Source: Listeria swaminathanii (lineage in GTDB: Bacteria > Bacillota > Bacilli > Lactobacillales > Listeriaceae). Taken from it: a stretch of 64,000 nucleotides of DNA. The stretch lies in contig NZ_JAATOD010000002.1 in assembly GCF_014229645.1 (NCBI RefSeq), positions 458,791 through 522,790 of the forward strand. The letters are read 5' to 3'. The number at the start of each line of letters is the position of its first letter. The stretch's first letter is position 1. Both the position numbers and the translations under genes were made by a program. The notes under the pieces are model-generated. The model worked only from the letters and a program-made list of their open reading frames with translations, was not told the origin of the DNA and ran no database searches. Shown here one piece after another: positions 61,476-64,000 of the stretch.

Positions 61476-62960
61476 ATGTTCTTTTATTCTAAGTGACTGA
61501 ATCGCATTTTCCAAGTCTTCTAAATCCCGATCAAAAAACGCCAAAGAAATTGGAATAATCGTCCCTTGCACCGCTTCCTTCAATTCCATCTCACAGTTCG
61601 GATGACAAAGTACAATCGTCGGCTCATTTGACTCCGCTAAAACCTCATTCAACTCCTCCACCGAATGAAACATCGCCTCATTTACCTTCACCTTCCGCCC
61701 AAGCTCCTGTTCCACCTGAAACTTACACGACTCAAAATTAATCAAATTAAACGAAAAAATACAAATTTGCACCGGATTATTCCATTTATAAATAAGCGGA
61801 TATAAATGAATCGTCAAATAATTAATATGCGAATCAATTAACAACGTACGGCGCCCACTCGCCTCATTCCAGCGCTCCAACACACTTTTCACAACCAAGT
61901 AAAGCGGCTGATACTTCTTATCCAACAACCGTTCATTACTCGGAATAAGTCCCTGCAAATTAAACAATGTCTTCTTCAAAAAATAACAAAGCGCGGCCCG
62001 AAAAAGCGAGTGGTTAACGACTTCCTCCCCAAAATATTCCTCAAACAAATCTATCAAAGACTGTAAATCTTCATTTTGCAAGATTAATTCATTAAACTGC
62101 TCAAGCTCCACTTTTTTCATCGAAGCATCAATAATACTAAAATTAGTCGAATAATAAATCAACATCAAATACAAATAATCATTATACGAAAATTCCTGAT
62201 CAAGCCCTTTTTCCAGTGTTTCCTTGCTACTTTTCCGAACCATATCAAGAAACCTAGACGACTCAATATATTTCTGACACTGTTCATCCAAAATAATCGC
62301 ACTTGTCGGAATATCCCTCTTGAATACCATCGAAATCAGCGACCGAAAATAAGCATGCCCTTCCGCATTATGCGCCAATGCATCAATATTAATCCGCAAA
62401 TTCAAAGTCGCCATAAAATCATCAATCAATTTCTTTTCACTATCTAAAAGCGGATAAATACTCACACCATATTCCGCCTGAAGAAGCGCAATCAAATATC
62501 GAACCCGGTACTCCTTCCCAGTAATCCGATTATTATTAAGCGTCAAATCAATTTCCCGAAGAAACTCCTCCACCTTATGTTTCAACCGATATGCATGCGA
62601 ATGCGAAATAAAGTACGCATCCATAAAATCAGTAAACTTACACTCCTCCACATTCGTAACAAAAAACGCCACACATTTCAAAAACATTGAGTTATCATAT
62701 AATTTATATAAAACCTTGCGCTCCGTCGCCCCGTTTTGCAACTGACATCGATACACCCAATTATCCGCACATTCCTTCATCTGGATAACCATTAAACCAG
62801 CAAGTTCCTCATTCAACGCATGAATATCCGACCGCACCGTCACCCGCGAAGTCCCCATATATTCCGCAATTTCATCTAAATTCGTATGCTTATTCTTAAG
62901 TAGAAAATCACAAATCAAACATTTCCTTTTGATATCCTTTTCAATATAATTCGTAAGCAT
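61446..62960 (-). CDS. Mga/RofA-family transcriptional regulator beside gadT2D2
   Basis: This 504-residue protein has an N-terminal Mga-type HTH (LICDFLLKNKHTNLDEIAEYMGTSRVTVRSDIHALNEEL), a second HTH near 100-150, PRD-like helical regions and an EIIB-like C-terminal domain (PVQICIFSFNLINFESCKFQVEQEL; PTIVLCHPNCEMEL). I start at ATG 62960, after GGAGAGG. I recall a RofA-family regulator of Listeria gadT2D2 named GadR4; this gene fits by position. Its promoter probably lies within the right repeat copy. Confidence 0.85.
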   Translation of the reverse strand: MLTNYIEKDIKRKCLICDFLLKNKHTNLDEIAEYMGTSRVTVRSDIHALNEELAGLMVIQMKECADNWVYRCQLQNGATERKVLYKLYDNSMFLKCVAFFVTNVEECKFTDFMDAYFISHSHAYRLKHKVEEFLREIDLTLNNNRITGKEYRVRYLIALLQAEYGVSIYPLLDSEKKLIDDFMATLNLRINIDALAHNAEGHAYFRSLISMVFKRDIPTSAIILDEQCQKYIESSRFLDMVRKSSKETLEKGLDQEFSYNDYLYLMLIYYSTNFSIIDASMKKVELEQFNELILQNEDLQSLIDLFEEYFGEEVVNHSLFRAALCYFLKKTLFNLQGLIPSNERLLDKKYQPLYLVVKSVLERWNEASGRRTLLIDSHINYLTIHLYPLIYKWNNPVQICIFSFNLINFESCKFQVEQELGRKVKVNEAMFHSVEELNEVLAESNEPTIVLCHPNCEMELKEAVQGTIIPISLAFFDRDLEDLENAIQSLRIKEHEKRLAYLRG

Positions 62961-63049
62961 AACTATCCTCTCCATGAAAGATTAATCAATAATAGCTTTC
63001 AGTCTTCTCCTTGTTAAAACACTCACATATAAATACAAATAGAAATAAT

Positions 63050-63192
63050 TCTAAACTTTAATTTTGAGAAGATTTAAATATAAGCCTCTCCTACTAAATT
63101 GGCATTTACCATCTCTATTTATAACACAACTTTCAAGCATAATCTAGCATTGAAATAAAAAAATACCAACGAATCGTTAGAAACGTTGGTAC
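63050..63192 (-). repeat. 143-bp direct repeat, right copy (live terminator, lost start codon)
   Basis: This is the partner of 58131-58273. Read leftward it has an intact terminator (stem TACCAACG / CGTTGGTA, T7; 63157-63191), the same extended -10 promoter (63118-63126), and AGGAGAGG. Where the left copy has ATG TTC TCA AAA, this copy has ATC TTC TCA AAA, so the start codon is lost and no frame follows. Position and direction suit it as promoter of the Mga-like gene. Confidence 0.9.
63157..63191 (-). terminator. Terminator of the tRNA cluster
   Basis: On the reverse strand TACCAACG pairs with CGTTGGTA and is followed by seven T residues, starting 9 nt after the last tRNA (Leu). Confidence 0.9.
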
Positions 63193-63199
63193 CATAGTA

Positions 63200-63283
63200 T
63201 ACCGGCGGCCGGGGTCGAACCGGCACGCCCTTGCGGGCACAGGATTTTGAGTCCAGCGCGTCTGCCAATTCCGCCACGCCGGC
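63200..63283 (-). tRNA. tRNA-Leu(CAA)
   Basis: An 84-nt class II tRNA with a long variable arm (GCCCGCAAGGGC) and anticodon CAA in loop CTCAAAA. The 3' CCA is not encoded. It is the last gene of the leftward cluster. Confidence 0.97.
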
Positions 63284-63328
63284 GTAACAATATAATAAAT
63301 TATAACTTTAAAACATTAATTATGCAAA

Positions 63329-63402
<74 letters not shown>

Positions 63403-63422
63403 GTATACTGTTCAATTTAAAA

Positions 63423-63494
63423 AGCGGAAGACGGGGTTCGAACCCGCGACCCCCACCTTGGCAAGGTGATGTTCTACCACTGAACTACTTCCGC
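63423..63494 (-). tRNA. tRNA-Gly(GCC)
   Basis: A 72-nt tRNA with anticodon GCC in loop TTGCCAA, acceptor GCGGAAG and discriminator T. CCA is not encoded. Confidence 0.97.
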
Positions 63495-63499
63495 ATTAA

Positions 63500-63571
63500 C
63501 TGGGCCAGCTGGATTCGAACCAACGCGTGACGGAGTCAAAGTCCGTTGCCTTACCGCTTGGCTATGGCCCA
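63500..63571 (-). tRNA. tRNA-Gln(TTG)
   Basis: A 72-nt tRNA with anticodon TTG in loop CTTTGAC, acceptor TGGGCCA and discriminator G. CCA is not encoded. Only 5 nt separate it from tRNA-Gly. Confidence 0.97.
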
Positions 63572-63600
63572 ACAATTATATTAAACTAAAAAACAAAAAG

Positions 63601-63674
63601 GGCGGATGATGGGAATCGAACCCACGAATGCCTGAACCACAATCAGGTGCGTTAACCACTTCGCCACACCCGCC
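63601..63674 (-). tRNA. tRNA-His(GTG)
   Basis: A 74-nt tRNA with anticodon GTG in loop TTGTGGT, including the extra 5' G (-1) that pairs with C73, as in all bacterial tRNA-His. CCA is not encoded. Confidence 0.97.
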
Positions 63675-63688
63675 ATTATTTTATTATA

Positions 63689-63762
63689 TGGCAGGGGCAG
63701 TAGGAATCGAACCCACACTGGAGGTTTTGGAGACCTCAGTTCTACCTTTAAACTATGCCCCT
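63689..63762 (-). tRNA. tRNA-Trp(CCA)
   Basis: A 74-nt tRNA with anticodon CCA in loop CTCCAAA, acceptor AGGGGCA, discriminator G and an encoded CCA end. Confidence 0.97.
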
Positions 63763-63767
63763 ATAAA

Positions 63768-63851
63768 TGGTGGAGGGGAGTGGATTCGAACCACCGAACC
63801 CGAAGGAGCGGATTTACAGTCCGCCGCGTTTAGCCACTTCGCTACCCCTCC
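63768..63851 (-). tRNA. tRNA-Tyr(GTA)
   Basis: An 84-nt class II tRNA with long variable arm, anticodon GTA in loop CTGTAAA and an encoded CCA end. Confidence 0.97.
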
Positions 63852-63873
63852 ATATTAAAAAAAAGAAAAAAAG

Positions 63874-63946
63874 TGGCTTGGGACAGAATCGAACTGCCGA
63901 CACCTTGAGCTTCAATCAAGTGCTCTACCAACTGAGCTACCAAGCC
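63874..63946 (-). tRNA. tRNA-Phe(GAA)
   Basis: A 73-nt tRNA with anticodon GAA in loop TTGAAGC, acceptor GGCTTGG and discriminator A. CCA is not encoded. Confidence 0.97.
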
Positions 63947-63950
63947 ATAA

Positions 63951-64000
63951 TGGCGGTCCCGACGGGATTTGAACCCGCGATCTCCTGCGTGACAGGCAGG
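63951..64000 (-). tRNA. tRNA-Asp(GTC), cut by window edge
   Basis: The 3' 50 nt of a tRNA with anticodon GTC in loop CTGTCAC, T arm and an encoded CCA end; the 5' third lies beyond the window. The order Asp-Phe-Tyr-Trp-His-Gln-Gly-Cys-Leu matches the end of large Bacillus tRNA operons, so more tRNAs, and possibly an rRNA operon, are expected to the right. Confidence 0.93.

Noticed and set aside
63628..63858. 76-codon forward ORF across the tRNA genes
   Set aside because: It runs antisense through tRNA-His, Trp and Tyr genes; the apparent protein is a by-product of conserved tRNA sequence.

Overview
The window reads as a chromosomal segment of a low-GC Firmicute. Gene content points to Listeria, most likely L. 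monocytogenes or a close sensu stricto relative. The evidence is the gadT2-gadD2 acid-resistance pair beside an Mga/RofA-type regulator, the fused binding-protein/permease ArpJ, an LhrA-like sRNA of the right size, comK next to addAB, and the fru operon. Species identification is an inference; no 16S gene is present. The window is almost entirely core chromosome. I see no prophage, insertion sequence or CRISPR array.

Layout. 1-4.7 kb: the end of a GntR/ABC pair, a divergent ogt/AdaA pair for alkylation repair, an RluA-type pseudouridine synthase, and a leftward operon of aldo/keto reductase, AlkD-like protein and VOC protein. 5-13.4 kb: a Pit phosphate transporter with its DUF47 partner, ArpJ and its ATPase, an aminotransferase, a HAD phosphatase, a PurR-type-controlled purine permease and a DJ-1/PfpI protein. 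13.5-19 kb: the LhrA-like sRNA, an orphan lactose-type EIIA, and a block matching Bacillus yitT-yitU-yitV-yitW, with a strong Fur-box-like site before the yitW/sufT-like gene. 18.7-27.5 kb: YisL, YisK/FAH, AddA, AddB and an IDEAL-domain protein, all leftward. 27.7-28.4 kb: an uninterrupted comK, so the usual comK prophage is absent.

28.8-37.4 kb: the fru operon (fruR-fruK-fruA), pepC, DUF523, psuG with an HTH-PfkB kinase, and RsuA. 37.4-45.3 kb: a nine-gene leftward operon resembling Bacillus ytmI-tcyJKLMN-ytmO-ytnI-ytnJ (uptake and oxidative breakdown of S-modified cysteines), with a divergent LysR regulator. 45.3-57 kb: a small frameshifted membrane protein gene, a CPA1 Na+/H+ antiporter, an amidohydrolase and MFS pair, a Crp-like protein, an HdeD-like protein, a NagB paralogue with a changed catalytic residue, a Cof-type HAD, and a large YhgE/Pip-type protein with an Rrf2 regulator. 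57.4-63 kb: a macro-domain protein with a small partner gene, then the gad locus. 63.2-64 kb: a tRNA cluster (Asp-Phe-Tyr-Trp-His-Gln-Gly-Cys-Leu in transcription order), cut by the window end.

The most notable structure is at the right end. The gad locus (22-codon leader ORF, gadT2, gadD2, Mga-like regulator) is bracketed by two direct copies of a ~143-bp sequence, 4,919 bp apart and about 91% identical. Each copy holds a tRNA-cluster terminator, a promoter and the ribosome-binding site and start of the small gene. The copies have decayed in complementary ways: the tRNA-side copy keeps the terminator but lost the ATG, and the other keeps the ATG but lost the terminator. This suggests the gad locus arrived as a unit between the tRNA cluster and the small gene, and that the tRNA-side copy may now supply the regulator's promoter.
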